DNA from: Bidens hawaiensis
Lineage: Eukaryota > Streptophyta > Magnoliopsida > Asterales > Asteraceae
Assembly (NCBI GenBank): GCA_021521415.1
Contig: JAIQDT010001094.1
Location: forward strand, 62,001 to 126,000
Length of the DNA: 64,000 nucleotides
Direction of reading: 5' to 3'
This document shows, in pieces, positions 22,610 to 33,627 of the stretch. The position numbers and the translations under genes were made by a program. Each line of letters opens with the position of its first letter. Position 1 is the stretch's first letter. Under the pieces are notes generated by a model. That model was given only the letters and a program-made list of their open reading frames with translations, had not been told where the DNA came from and ran no database searches.

Positions 22610-23461
22610 TTCGACCGACCGAAATCACATATGGGTAGATTGGGCCGGGCAATACAGGATCCGATGTGGCTTATTCAGGTATTGGGCTACCTGTTCCGAT
22701 ATTAATGAGTTTCACAAGATTTTGATAAACCAATTAAACAAAACATGATTAATCCAAATGTTATTCGGGCCGCCAATCGGATTTCAAACACAAAAATCCT
22801 ATTAACCAAATCCGAATATGAAGCCCGATCAAAAAACGAAACAAATAAGTAAATAGCACGCCACTTATACTTTAAATTAGTAAATAGATTAAACTCTAAG
22901 AGTCAAGTTATTCTACAAATGGAGACAAAATGAGAAGGATGAGAAGGATTTATAGCCATATAAAAAAACCCATTAAAAAAATAAATAAATAAAAAATCAT
23001 AACTCAAAATTTAATAAAAAACAAAAAAAGTAAAAATACAAAAATGTTTCCACCGTCTTCCTCGTTTTAAAAAAACAAACAATGCTGAAAAGAAAAGATC
23101 ATTGTGCCTTTTTGTTTCTCATTGTGTTTTGTGTTTATTTTCATAATTGATTGTGTATTTTTTCCTAGACATTATGTCTTTTTTTCTTGATATTGTGTTA
23201 AATTACTCAAAATTGTGTTATATTTTGTTCGGCGTTGTGTTATATTTTATAATTTATTGTGTCTTTTTTTAGTTATAATTGTGTCTTTTATTCATTTTCG
23301 TCATTGTGTCTTTTGTCTCTGCATTGTGTCTTTTCAGCGTTTTTTTTTAAACGAGAATTACGAGGGAAACATTTTTGTTTTTTTAACTTTTTTGTTTTTT
23401 TATTTATATTTTGAGTTATGATTTTTTTAATTAATTTTTGGAATGTTTTAGGAGTTTTTTT
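22610..23461. other. intergenic with an ATTGTGTCTTTT minisatellite
   Basis: Gene-free. GGGCC/CCGAT-rich sequence at 22610-22830 may be another word-array element. A GAGAAGGATGAGAAGGATT head near 22931 leads to about a dozen degenerate units of ATTGTGTCTTTT (23100-23335). The frames here are repeat artefacts. Confidence 0.5.
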
Positions 23462-24142
23462 CACTACTAAAAAACTGGACCTTTTCCGACCAAGAAAATC
23501 GTATGTAAATTGTCTGAAACGTTGATTAGCGACAAAATACCGAGGAAAGGCATATGTCGGAAAAATGCTCCTAGGAAATATTTTTCCGACTAATTTCTCA
23601 CAAATCTTCCCACAAAATACTGACAATCATCTATTGTCGCTAACTATGCGACAAATTACCGAGGAGATGTTTTTTATAATATTCCGACAATTTAGCAAGA
23701 AACTAATCACAAAATATAATTTAATTAATATCTTTTTAGATTTATTAATCATAAAAATTATGTAGTAATAATAATTAGTTTTATTTTATTTCCGATAAAC
23801 TTCCGACAAATCATTTTATATAAATATTAAACAATCTTAATCGTAGCGACGAATTTCCAACAAAACATTATTTTTTTTAGTATTTTTTTGTTTTATATTT
23901 ACCGGTGAACTTCCGACCAAAGTTAATTTTAAGTTTTTTTATTCTGACAATGCTGACAATCAAAGATTAAAAATTAACCAAAAAACCTGATTATTTCTTT
24001 AAAAAATTTAATATAAAAAACTAAAATTCTAGAAAAACAAAAACATAATTTAAAATAAGCGAATCTTTTACAATGACCAAACAAAATACTACCCGTTTTA
24101 GTGTTTTACCATGTCAAAATACCAAATAAACTAACATATGTT

Positions 24143-25549
24143 TTATTGCAAAATGCCAAATAGTTGACAAACTAATTGTCGGCAAATTTTTTTCATAATT
24201 TCTTCAAACTGTTTTTGTAGTTTTTTGCGTTCAGCCCACTCTATTTCACGCTCTGACCGCTCTTTTTCGCGTTCAGCCCGCTCTTTTTCCAAATCTGTTT
24301 CCATTTGTCTTTGTAGCCTTTCACGTTTGGCCCGCTTTATTTCCGCGTCTCTTGCCATTTGTGTTAAGCAGTTTTCCATGTTTTGTCGAGCCTTCGTTTC
24401 TTGTTCTAACTGGGCTTGAAGATCTTTGACCTATAATTTGTTAAAACATATATAATTAGTTAATATATATCAGTTTATAAATAGTAATGCTAATCAAAAT
24501 GCTAACAGGCCATTTTAAGACATGATCAAATTATCATGTTAATTAGATGTTAGCATAATCAAACAATTTGGAATAGACACTGAGTTCAAATACTATTAGA
24601 TGAAAACACAATAATCTGTGCAAATTTGGTATTGTGGGAAAAAAAAAAAAGCAAATGACAATGGTGTCCTCAATTTAAACAACAAACTGACATGGTGCCC
24701 CAAGCCCATTTTATACAGCAGATCACAATGGTGTCCCTAATTTACACTATAATTTACCAAAAATGTCTTACCTTATACTAGAAAACAAGTACCAAATGCC
24801 TAAAATAGGTGCAAGTCAAACCTACACTATACCAGTTACAAATTGAGATCATGTTCGCTTGACCATACATGTAAACAAAAAGAATTACACGTGCCTAAAA
24901 AATGTGAAGACAAACCTAAATACCTAAACTGAAATATATGTGACTTAACAATATTAATAATGTTAATACTAACAATACCTCCTGTGACTGTCGAGCATCA
25001 CCATGTGTAATAGACCTGCAAAATGATAACTGTGACCCAGTCACCACAAAACGCGGATCAGAAGATCCTATCCCAAACATCCGGCCAAACTTTTGTATGC
25101 AAACGCTCCCACACAGCAAGCTCATCCCGATCATGATTCTGATCGTTGTCCGGCCCATATTCCTTCTCAAGTTCTTCGTGGAACAATGTCTGCATTTTAA
25201 TAAATGCAAAGCAAGTCACTATGTAATAATAATAGTTAATACAATAATTATATATATATATACACATATATAAATGATAACTTACAAATGATTCTTTTGA
25301 TCGTGTTGTGATGAACTCTAACAGCTCTAAGTCATTAATATTGATTTCCCCATCGCGCAATCTCTTTTTAGTCTCTTTGGTGGCGTGGGTATCAATGAGA
25401 AACAGACTCTTGAATATGAATACTGCGAGTACCGCTACCACCGCGAGTACCATTACCACCACGTTTTCCTGGAGTTTCCTTTCCACCACAAGTACAAGGA
25501 CCACCACCATTCTCATCCATAATGTATACAGCCTGCATTTAAAATACAA
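24143..25549 (-). pseudogene. CACTA Ptta/En/Spm-type protein remnant
   Basis: Minus-strand exons. An upstream exon, about 25549-25286, contains FLIDTHATKETKKRLRDG, resembling the conserved FLETHT stretch of plant Ptta/En/Spm proteins, and ends SKESF at a GTAAGT donor. The next, from ~25191, reads MQTLFHEELEKEYGPD to a stop near 25058, while another frame continues GIGSSDPRFVVTGSQLSF; the two match one protein only across a frameshift near 25090-25110. A charged coiled-coil exon (EKERAEREKERSEREIEWAE) lies at 24430-24143. The TNPD/TNP2 catalytic transposase is absent. Confidence 0.65.
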
Positions 25550-26733
25550 CAGTTAGATAAATAATAAAATATTAACAAAACATATGATTGGAAATAATAT
25601 AAGTGTAAGTACCATTTACTACACGGGTACCTAATTTTCCCATTTTCTTTGTTTTTTGCATTTTCGTATGCAAAATCCAAGAAATAAGAGACTACTTGTT
25701 AAAATCGCAGATTAAAAGAACTGCCTGTATTGGTTCACATTGTGTACATCCATTCTCTATTCAAGGGCGTTTTTCTTTACCTCCAAAATAAAATTCCACA
25801 AGTGTTAAAACTTAACAATAAGAACACTAATATACATACTAACCTAACAATAATACACACATATACATACCGACCAAACTATGAGTTGTTCTAAGGTAAT
25901 ATATTGTTATGTCATCACATAATTTCCAAGTAACTCTTTTGTAAATTAAAAATAAGACCATTAGAGATAATGCTTTTTGTTTATACACTCCATTCAACCT
26001 ATGAAAGAATGTATACCATCTGCAGTTCTGTCCTAAATGTAAAATAGCACAGTTCATTACAGCAATGGTTTTTAAAGTAAAAGCTAGTTGCGCATCAATT
26101 TAGTCTTAAGAATAGATGAAGCAAATATATTTTTTGTGTAATAAAATAAAACTGCTATGGCATAATCAATTAAATTGTTCAATATCCACAAAAAACTTAG
26201 AAATCTGCTGAACACAAAATTAGGGCATTACCTTGATGGATTCTGCGAGGGCAAGGAATATGTGGGAATTAGGGATAGGGAAGGCGCCAAGGGTTTGAAG
26301 TTGGCGGAAAACTTAGCGCCAACAGGTTATTATTTTGGGTTTTGGGGTTTTCTTAGCATCACTTTATAAGAATTATTAAAGGAAAGGAATCCATAACACA
26401 ATGCGAGTGGTAAGCTTAATGTACTCGTTCAGAAATTACTCTGGTTCCAAACCCGGCTTTCAATTTTTTGAACAAACAATGTATTCTCGCTATTTTGTGA
26501 GAAGTCTTTGTATATTCCGATTACCTTCCGACAAAATGAAAAAAGATATATAATATTATTAATTATAAAATATAAAGCAAAATAAATTTAACAAACAAGC
26601 TAATACAATTATATAAAACATACAAAAATATTTATATATAACCCCAATACTTACACGCATTCATACTAACATACAACACCTAAAACGCACACACTCGTGC
26701 ATATGCTATACTCATACAAATACATACTCTATG

Positions 26734-26877
26734 ACTGAACGTTGTGGAGTAATGTCGAGGATACCACCATAACTCGTGTTCTAACGCCCCTTGCCACCCC
26801 TCCGCATGCAAAAGTGATGTCACATTGACGATGAAGTGGGCTTAACTTAGATTGGCTTTACGCCCACAACGTTCAGT
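26734..26877. mobile_element. 144-bp MITE nested in the CACTA element
   Basis: Exact 14-bp terminal inverted repeats ACTGAACGTTGTGG and CCACAACGTTCAGT around a GC-rich centre, inserted in ACAYAC simple repeats. Target duplication unclear, so the superfamily is open. Confidence 0.6.
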
Positions 26878-27106
26878 ATAACACATACGCACATGCTCAC
26901 ACATACACTACTGCATACACATACTTAGGCACACACATACATTAACACTTACACATATTCAAGCATATACATACACTAACACACGTACGCGCGCGCTACA
27001 CAAACACCTACTTACAGAGCACACTCTTACACCTTATACACATACGTGCAATAGCATACACGCTGGCACATGTATGTCATATGCACATACACTACTACCA
27101 TGTATG

Positions 27107-27639
27107 TAGGGCTAGCATATCGTGTATACCCGTACACGATAAGACACGAACACGAAAACTTATCGTGTACCTGTATCCCAAACACGAACATGTTACCACC
27201 TGGTATACACGATAAACTATAAAGATCTAAAAACTAGATGAATAATAGGTAGGTAGTAAATTGAATTCCAAGTAGATAAATTAATAACTTACTAAGTAGG
27301 GTTAACGATGAGGTAGCAAGCTGTGGGAGAAAGCACTTGCGGCTGCGGGGCTGGAGGAAGCACCTGTGGCGGCGCTGATGGCCGGAGAGGGCCTAATGGC
27401 CGAGATGGAATGCCGTGAGTTGTGACGGGTGAGAAATAGAAAGTGAGAATGTTTTAGGAATTTAGGGTTTATGATAACTTATATATATATATATATATAT
27501 ATCTAACCAGGTACTTAACAGGTAAATTCGTGTCTGTCTGTTTAGTACACGAAACATGTTAAAGCTTTACCTGTTACCTACTAAAGTCGTGTAGTTACGT
27601 GTCGTGCATTCGTGTCTCGTGAATAAATTGCCAGCCCTA
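27107..27639. mobile_element. ACACGA-word hAT-like element nested in the CACTA element
   Basis: 533 bp with ends TAGGGCTAGCA and TTGCCAGCCCTA, inverted repeats of the hAT TAGGGNTGGCAA type. Subterminal zones iterate ACACGA/TCGTGT words. Flanks CATGTATG and CATTATGC agree only if one base is lost. A 22-bp AT tract lies at 27481-27502. Confidence 0.65.
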
Positions 27640-28131
27640 CATTATGCACACACACACTCACAAGCATGCATGCACTAACACATACGAGTACACACTCTAC
27701 ACGTACACACTAACTAAGACGCATACGCAGATACAAATACGTATACACATTATGTAAGTAACAAAAATAATCCTTAATTATAAATTTTTCTTTTTATTAT
27801 ATTGTGTTCATAACAATAATATTCTTATATTATTAAAATTATTTAACCATTAATGTTATTAAAATTATAAACTATATTTCAAAAAATTATTTATATTATT
27901 ATTACTTATAATTAGTAGGTTTAATAGATAAACTATTTAATTATTATTGCAGAATCATACCTTTTTTCTTTATTATATTAGTCAACTAGATGTATTAATG
28001 ATTTAATAAAAAGAATTTCAATAACTGTTTCAACATTCCTCGGAAAATTATCGGAAGGTTTATATATTTCCGACAATTATTAAGAAAGTATTAAATTTTC
28101 CTTTATTAAATTGATGTATTAGATTATCTAA

Positions 28132-29192
28132 TCTACCTATATTCTAATAAAGAAAAATAAATGTGGACACTTGTCATGTTTTGGTTAATTCTTACAATTT
28201 TTTTCCCTCCAAAACTAATATACCATAATATATGTAATAAATCAATAATGATTCACTTTCCTTTTAAACTATATTTATATAATATCTATATATTTTTATA
28301 AATATTAACATGTTATTTTACTATATATTTCAAAATACTTGGTGAATTTCAAAAATCAACAACAAATCATGTTTCTCAAATGAAAATTGTTTCGGGTTTT
28401 TTGTGGAACTTAAATTTGATTTTATGGGTCAAAAGTTGGTAAATAGATTGTTTAGTACAAGTTAACTGCATTTAGGTTAAAATTTGTAACGGGTCAAAAA
28501 TGAAAATTTTGAGTATTTTTAAAAGTTTGAGAATGCAAAATAGATTTATCGTCAAATTTGTTATGGGTTCAAAGTGTTTACTTTAAAATGTCAAAAGTAT
28601 GAAAGTTAGAAGTTTAAACATGATTCGGGTTTCAAATTTACTTTTAAGGACATTTTTTGAACTAATCAAAAGGTTCGAGATTTGGCAAACTGACTATTTT
28701 TCCCTCAACTATTAAAATATAAGAAAAGATAGCGAATATTTTCGACATGCCACCCCATGCCTATCAACGCTTCTAACTTTTATCAAATGTTGTACTTTCC
28801 TTTGATGAGTGATAAATTGAAAAATATATCAATAAAGGTAACGCTCCTTTTTTATTTAGGCTGAGTGGTTAGAACTATTATTGTATGAGAAACTTTATTT
28901 CCCAAATTGGTTCATAACCAAAAGTCTTTCAATTATACATATATGGCACTGAGAATGAATTTTTCAATAGAAAGATGCATTCTCGGGTACGTTTTTGCAC
29001 AGACATTTTTTTATTAAGTTCATTTAAAAAAAATCATTTTGTGATATAAATAAAATCAATTTATGTACACATTGTATAGATACAAGCATAGATGTAATAC
29101 ATTTTTTTTTCATATACGCTATGTAATTATTTTTTTTACTTATAATTTTATAATTTGAATTATTTCGTGTGTGACACGGGCTCTAAAACTAG
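28132..29192 (+). mobile_element. Helitron nested in the CACTA element
   Basis: 1,061 bp. Starts TCTACCTATATTCTAATAAAG after A. Near the end, CGTGT-GTG-ACACG forms a hairpin followed by GGCTCTAAAACTAG and T. It has no coding capacity for RepHel, so it is non-autonomous. The interior is AT-rich with phrases of the GGGTTTCAAATTTA kind. Confidence 0.78.
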
Positions 29193-29824
29193 TAACCTTA
29201 ATAAATAAAAATAATAATATGTTTACTATTGTCGGAATATTCATAAAGTTTTCAATAAGTTTCCGACAAAAACATAAAATTTTATTATTTTTCTTATTTA
29301 ACTTATTAGATTAAATTTATCAATAAATAAATGGAAAATTTGTCGGTAGCGTATCGGAACCCTTTGAAAACTAGCGATGGAATTGCGAGGAATTTTAATT
29401 TGAAGCTGTTTGGTCGGAAAACTGTCGGAAAATATCATCGGATATTTTTCTACATTTTTTTGCCGGAAAAATCCCACTAAATTGTGGGAAATTGTATTTT
29501 TCGGTATTTTGTCGGAAAAATTAGTAGGAAACTTTCCCCTTTTCTAGTAGTGTTTATACGGCTACAAATACTTCTCACACTTCAAAATTTTTGTCTCCCT
29601 TTATATTTTAACCCTTCCCCACACTCCAATTATGTCACTACATTTAAAGCATGAATGGCTTCCAAAAACTGAATTTTGGCAGTGGCTAATATGTACAAAT
29701 GATGCAGCACGAAATAACCAGTAGAATTAGAGGTATGCAGCATGCATGTTTGCATTTGCCGAGGGTGCCCCTCTCACCCTAAAACATTAATACATTTTAT
29801 TTAAACATAAACAAATTCAAAGTA

Positions 29825-29835
29825 TTATATATATA
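29825..29835 (+). promoter_or_regulatory. TATA box of the second UGT copy
   Basis: TTATATATATAG, ~52-62 bp before ATG 29887, in the same relation as at the intact copy. Confidence 0.4.
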
Positions 29836-29886
29836 GAAAACAAGACCGAACCATATCACAGCATTCACCATAAAACTCACGGATTA

Positions 29887-32262
29887 ATGGCTCCCCTACC
29901 GAGCATTGATCACGAGAAGAAGCCTCATGTTGTGTTCATACCGTTTCCCGCACAAAGCCATATCAAATGTAAGCTAAAACTTGCCAGGCTCCTGCACCAA
30001 AAGGGCCTCTACATAACCTTCATCAACACCCAAACCAACCATGAGCGACTCGTGAAGTGCGGCGGGACTCTCTGGCTCGAGCACACTCCGGGTTTTTGGT
30101 TCAAAACGGTTCCTGATTGTCTCCCTTCCGCTACACACAACATCGTTGATGAACTCTGGACCTACGTCCGAACCAAGTTCTATGATTCTTTTCTTGATAT
30201 TGTACTTGGGGCTGAAACTCCGGTTACTTGTATCATTTGTGATGGTTTCATGACTTGCACGAACGCAATTTATGTTGCCGAGAAGCTTAAGATTCCGATC
30301 ATGCTTTTCTGGACCGTGGCTGCATGTGGATTCATGGGGGTTTATCAGGCCAAAGTTCTTATGGAGAAACAAATCATCCCACTTAAAGGTCAGGACTCAC
30401 TTAATTTCAATATACATTTAAGGAAATTTGGTCTGATTTTCGTATACCTTAGAGCAAAGGTAAGGTTGCTCCCAGTGATCAGGAGGTCGATTGGGTTTGA
30501 GTTGTGGAAACAATCTATCGTAAAAGAGTAAGAATGCGTTCATCAGATCCAATTCGGCCAGAAATTTCCTGAACCATGCACTTACTCCTTCACTTAATTT
30601 GTAGTGTAATTGGTTATGTTTCTTTATCCTATATGCTATATCTTGTTCATTGTGATTGCGAGATGCACTTTGATCGGTAAAATTAGAGGTTTGCATGGGT
30701 CGGTTTGGGGCGGTTTTAAGCCAAACTCATAACCATAACCAGCATGTAGGTTAATAGATAATCATAACCTTAACCGATCCATTATGGCGGTTTCGATTAA
30801 TCGGTTTTGAAGGTTATACCGAGTCAGTTATGGTTCGGTTAACCGTGACCAAAACAATGCAATTGAGCCTAAAACTTTGGTACTAAATATTACCAAAAAG
30901 AAAATTAAAAATGACATGACATAATTCCATAAAATATATAATCTATAATATTAATAATATATATTCAAACAAATGATTAATGGATTAACTTTATAGTAAA
31001 ATTAAATCATATAGTAAAAAAACTGAGAGCATTATTAGTTTGTTACCTTCTTTAATTTTCTCCAAAATATCGACGTCCTCTAATTATACTTCATAAAGTT
31101 GAGAATTTTCTAAATGGGGCGGTTCAGTTATGGCCGGTTTAAAATTATCTTTAGCCAAACCTGACCCGTATTTGATGGTTTTCAAAAATTCATTAAACCG
31201 ACCCACCGGTTATGTCGGTTTGGTTATGTCGGTTATGGTTTGGTTACAGTTATGGCGATTAATTTGCACACCCCTAGGTATAATAGTTGTATTTACTTAA
31301 TTTTTTCCGTCATTAATCAGATTTGCATTTTCTTGTAGATGAAATTTGTTTGACTAACGGGTATCTGAACATGGAAATAGATTGGATTCCTGGAATGGAA
31401 AGAATTCGTTTGAAGGATCTACCTCATGAGTTGGTACTAGTCACTAAACATGATAATTTTTTGTTTAACTGCCTTCTGGAAACCGTTCAAGCCGCGGATA
31501 AGGTCTCACACATGATCTTCCATACTTTTGAGGCACTAGAGGCCAGTCTCGTAAGTGAGATTAAATCCATATTTCCTAATGTCTACACCGTTGGACCTCT
31601 TCAATTGCTTTTGAACCAGATTTCACGAAAAGAAACTAGCATCTGCTATAGCTTATTGGAGGAAGAACCCGAGTGTGTCCAGTGGCTAAACTCCAAGGAA
31701 CCAAATTCTGTTTTGTATGTCAACTTTGGAAGTGTGGTAGTAATGTCACTACAAGATTTGCTAGAATTTGGTTGGGGCCTTGTTAACAGTAACCAAAATT
31801 TTCTTTGGATTATACGTGCTGGTGGATGGGAAGCCTGTGGTTTTGCCCCAAGAACTCAAGGATGCTATGAATGAGAAGGGGTTTGTAGGAAACTGGTGTT
31901 CACAGGAAGAGGTGTTGAATCATCCGGCAGTTGGCGGGTTCCTGACTCACTGCGGTTGGGGTTCAATCATTGAGAGCTTGTCAGCCGGAGTACCATGCTC
32001 GCCATATCTAGGTGACCAGTGGACTAATTGCCGACAAATGTGCGTGGAATGGGAGGTTGGCATGGAGAACGGGAAGAATGCTAAAAGGGATGAAGTGGAG
32101 AAGCTTGTAAGGGCGTTGATGGAGGGATTAGATGGTGAAAGAATGCGGCAAAAAGCTTTGTAGTGGAAGAAAATGGCAAAAACGTCGACCGGTTTAGGTG
32201 GATCATCGCATTTGGAAACTGAAAAACTTGTTAATGATATCATCAAGTTAGCGAAAAACTAG
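29887..32262 (+). pseudogene. UGT85-type pseudogene, copy 2
   Basis: Exon 1 29887-30388 is open (167 codons) and keeps PAQSH and CIICD. Exon 2 31339-32262 follows an intron holding a hAT-like element. Lesions seen in exon 2: a deletion-type frameshift near 31815-31825, where IIRA breaks from the [11 protein letters not shown] stretch; a 6-bp in-frame loss within the PSPG box ([10 protein letters not shown] where relatives have [12 protein letters not shown]); and a premature TAG at 32161-32163 in place of a Glu codon. The PSPG His-Cys-Gly-Trp-Gly-Ser is present. N-terminal MAPLPSIDHEKKPHVV groups it with copy 3. Confidence 0.92.
30684..31276. mobile_element. CGGTTA-word hAT-like element in the copy 2 intron
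   Basis: 593 bp with ends TAGAGGTTTGCA and TGCACACCCCTA, inverted repeats. Flanking octamers GGTAAAAT and GGTATAAT match at 7 of 8 bases, the 8-bp duplication of hAT elements. The copy 3 intron lacks it, showing the empty site. Subterminal zones iterate GGTTATG/CGGTTT words. Confidence 0.82.
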
Positions 32263-32502
32263 ATTTTTTTTGGTGTTAGCTGAACTCTTGAGCATTGGTT
32301 ATATGCATAATAATTATGGTTATTTTAGTTACTGTTTGATTATTTGTATTACACTTCTAATACAAATAAGTGATCCTCTATTATATACATCCTAATGTGG
32401 TTTGTAACATGAAGGCCTCACCGCCTCAGTGTGGCGAAACATAAACCAAACAACTACAAAATAGCGTGATAACCAGAAGATAATCAACTAAAGATGGTCT
32501 AA

Positions 32503-32736
32503 GAGCAAGTTTGGGATTGAGTTTGAAAAATGTTTATTGGCTTATTGGTGTTTTCAAAAAGCCACTAAGTTAAAATATGTTTGGCAATCACAAATATGTT
32601 TTTTATTTTAGCTTTTTAAAAGAATTAAAAAGCACTTTTTCAAAAGCCCAAAATCTTGGTTTTCCAAAATGGATTTTTAAAAAAGCCAATAAGCCAATAA
32701 GCATTTTCAAACTCAATCCCAAACATAAACATGCTC
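32503..32736. mobile_element. Tourist-type MITE
   Basis: 234 bp with long inverted repeats: GAGCAAGTTTGGGATTGAG on the left, and a right end ending CAAACATAAACATGCTC that also carries GGATTGAGTTTGAAAA in complement. Both arms extend to TTGGCTTATTGG. TAA lies on both sides (32500-32502 and 32737-32739), as expected for PIF/Harbinger insertion. Confidence 0.8.
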
Positions 32737-32739
32737 TAA

Positions 32740-33162
32740 ATCTTATCCGCAAATCTTATCGGTAATTACCTATGAATAATTGGCTTATATAATTCTACAT
32801 CTATCAATGATTGTCGATATATCATCACTGAATATTTAAAAACCTTATAGTTTAATAAGTTGCATGCTCAGGGCAATCCATCAATGATGGCGGATGATTA
32901 TTTGGCATTGATCATCTATGATCGTTAAAAATATAGCTCCTCTTTGTTTGATTATGTTTATCCATCGGTAGTGACGATCACCGATGGCGATGGATTCTCA
33001 TGTTGTTAGTGAGCTTTTAATTAGTGAAAATCTATTTTCTCACGCAACATGAGGACTTGATTCTCATGTTGTTGAAATCAGAATGCATGACACGATTTGA
33101 TTCTCATTAGGTTGAATTCAGAACTCGTGATCTTCACTTTAACTCTCATTTCTTTGGTGTTT
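32740..33162. other. intergenic 5' of UGT copy 3
   Basis: AT-rich sequence without recognisable genes. Repeated phrases (GATTCTCATGTTGTT at 32994 and 33060) suggest small local duplications. Confidence 0.4.
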
Positions 33163-33565
33163 CTTAATTAATACATGCTCTAGAAGATCTGTATTTATCA
33201 AGATTTTGAGTGGTAAATATCTATTTGTCCATGGTTTGTTGTTTAGTGGAATTCGTTGCATAAAAAATTGTTTTTGGATCCTATTAAAAAGATGTCACTA
33301 ACAAGCTACAGATAAAGATTTTCCAGCTTTGTGTATCTTATTAATACACGCTCCACACGACTAGTATTTATCAAGATTTTGGGGGGAAAATAACTATTTT
33401 TCCACAATTGGTGGTATTTGCCCAAAATATTGTTTTCTAATTCCATTAAAATAACGTCACTAACATACTATAGTTATAAAGGTTTTGCTTGGAGAATCTT
33501 AATACACACTCCACACGTCTTGTATTTATCAAGATTTTGAGTGACTAAATAACGCTACTCGTCAA
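33163..33565 (+). repeat. tandem promoter repeat, 2.4 units, before UGT copy 3
   Basis: Units start at 33163, 33337 and 33498 (spacing 174 and 161 bp). Each begins CTTA-TTAATACA-GCTC and shares TATTTATCAAGATTTTG. The first two also share CACTAACA and AAAGATTTT-type blocks. The third stops ~60 bp before the ATG at 33628. This layout is not seen before the other copies. Confidence 0.7.
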
Positions 33566-33580
33566 CAAAACAAAATACAT

Positions 33581-33594
33581 TATACATATATATG
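33581..33594 (+). promoter_or_regulatory. TATA box of UGT copy 3
   Basis: TATACATATATATG, ~35-47 bp before ATG 33628. Confidence 0.45.
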
Positions 33595-33627
33595 TGAGAG
33601 ACAAATAAAACTAAAACATACGGATTA

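Larger units (their letters stand above)
23462..29552 (-). mobile_element. CACTA (En/Spm) transposon, 6.1 kb
   Basis: Begins CACTACTAAAAAACTGG and ends CCCCTTTTCTAGTAGTG, flanked by TTT on both sides, the 3-bp duplication expected of CACTA. Both subterminal zones (23480-23960 and 29220-29540) carry many copies of TTTTCCGAC/GTCGGAAAA, the typical transposase-binding words. The coding remnant is on the minus strand. At least three younger elements are nested in it (26734, 27107, 28132) along with ACAYAC simple repeats (26640-27100, 27640-27770). It sits between the first and second long UGT copies. Confidence 0.88.

Noticed and set aside
23215..23765. Frames at the CACTA left edge
   Set aside because: They translate the ATTGTGTCTTTT minisatellite and TTTTCCGAC words, not a protein.
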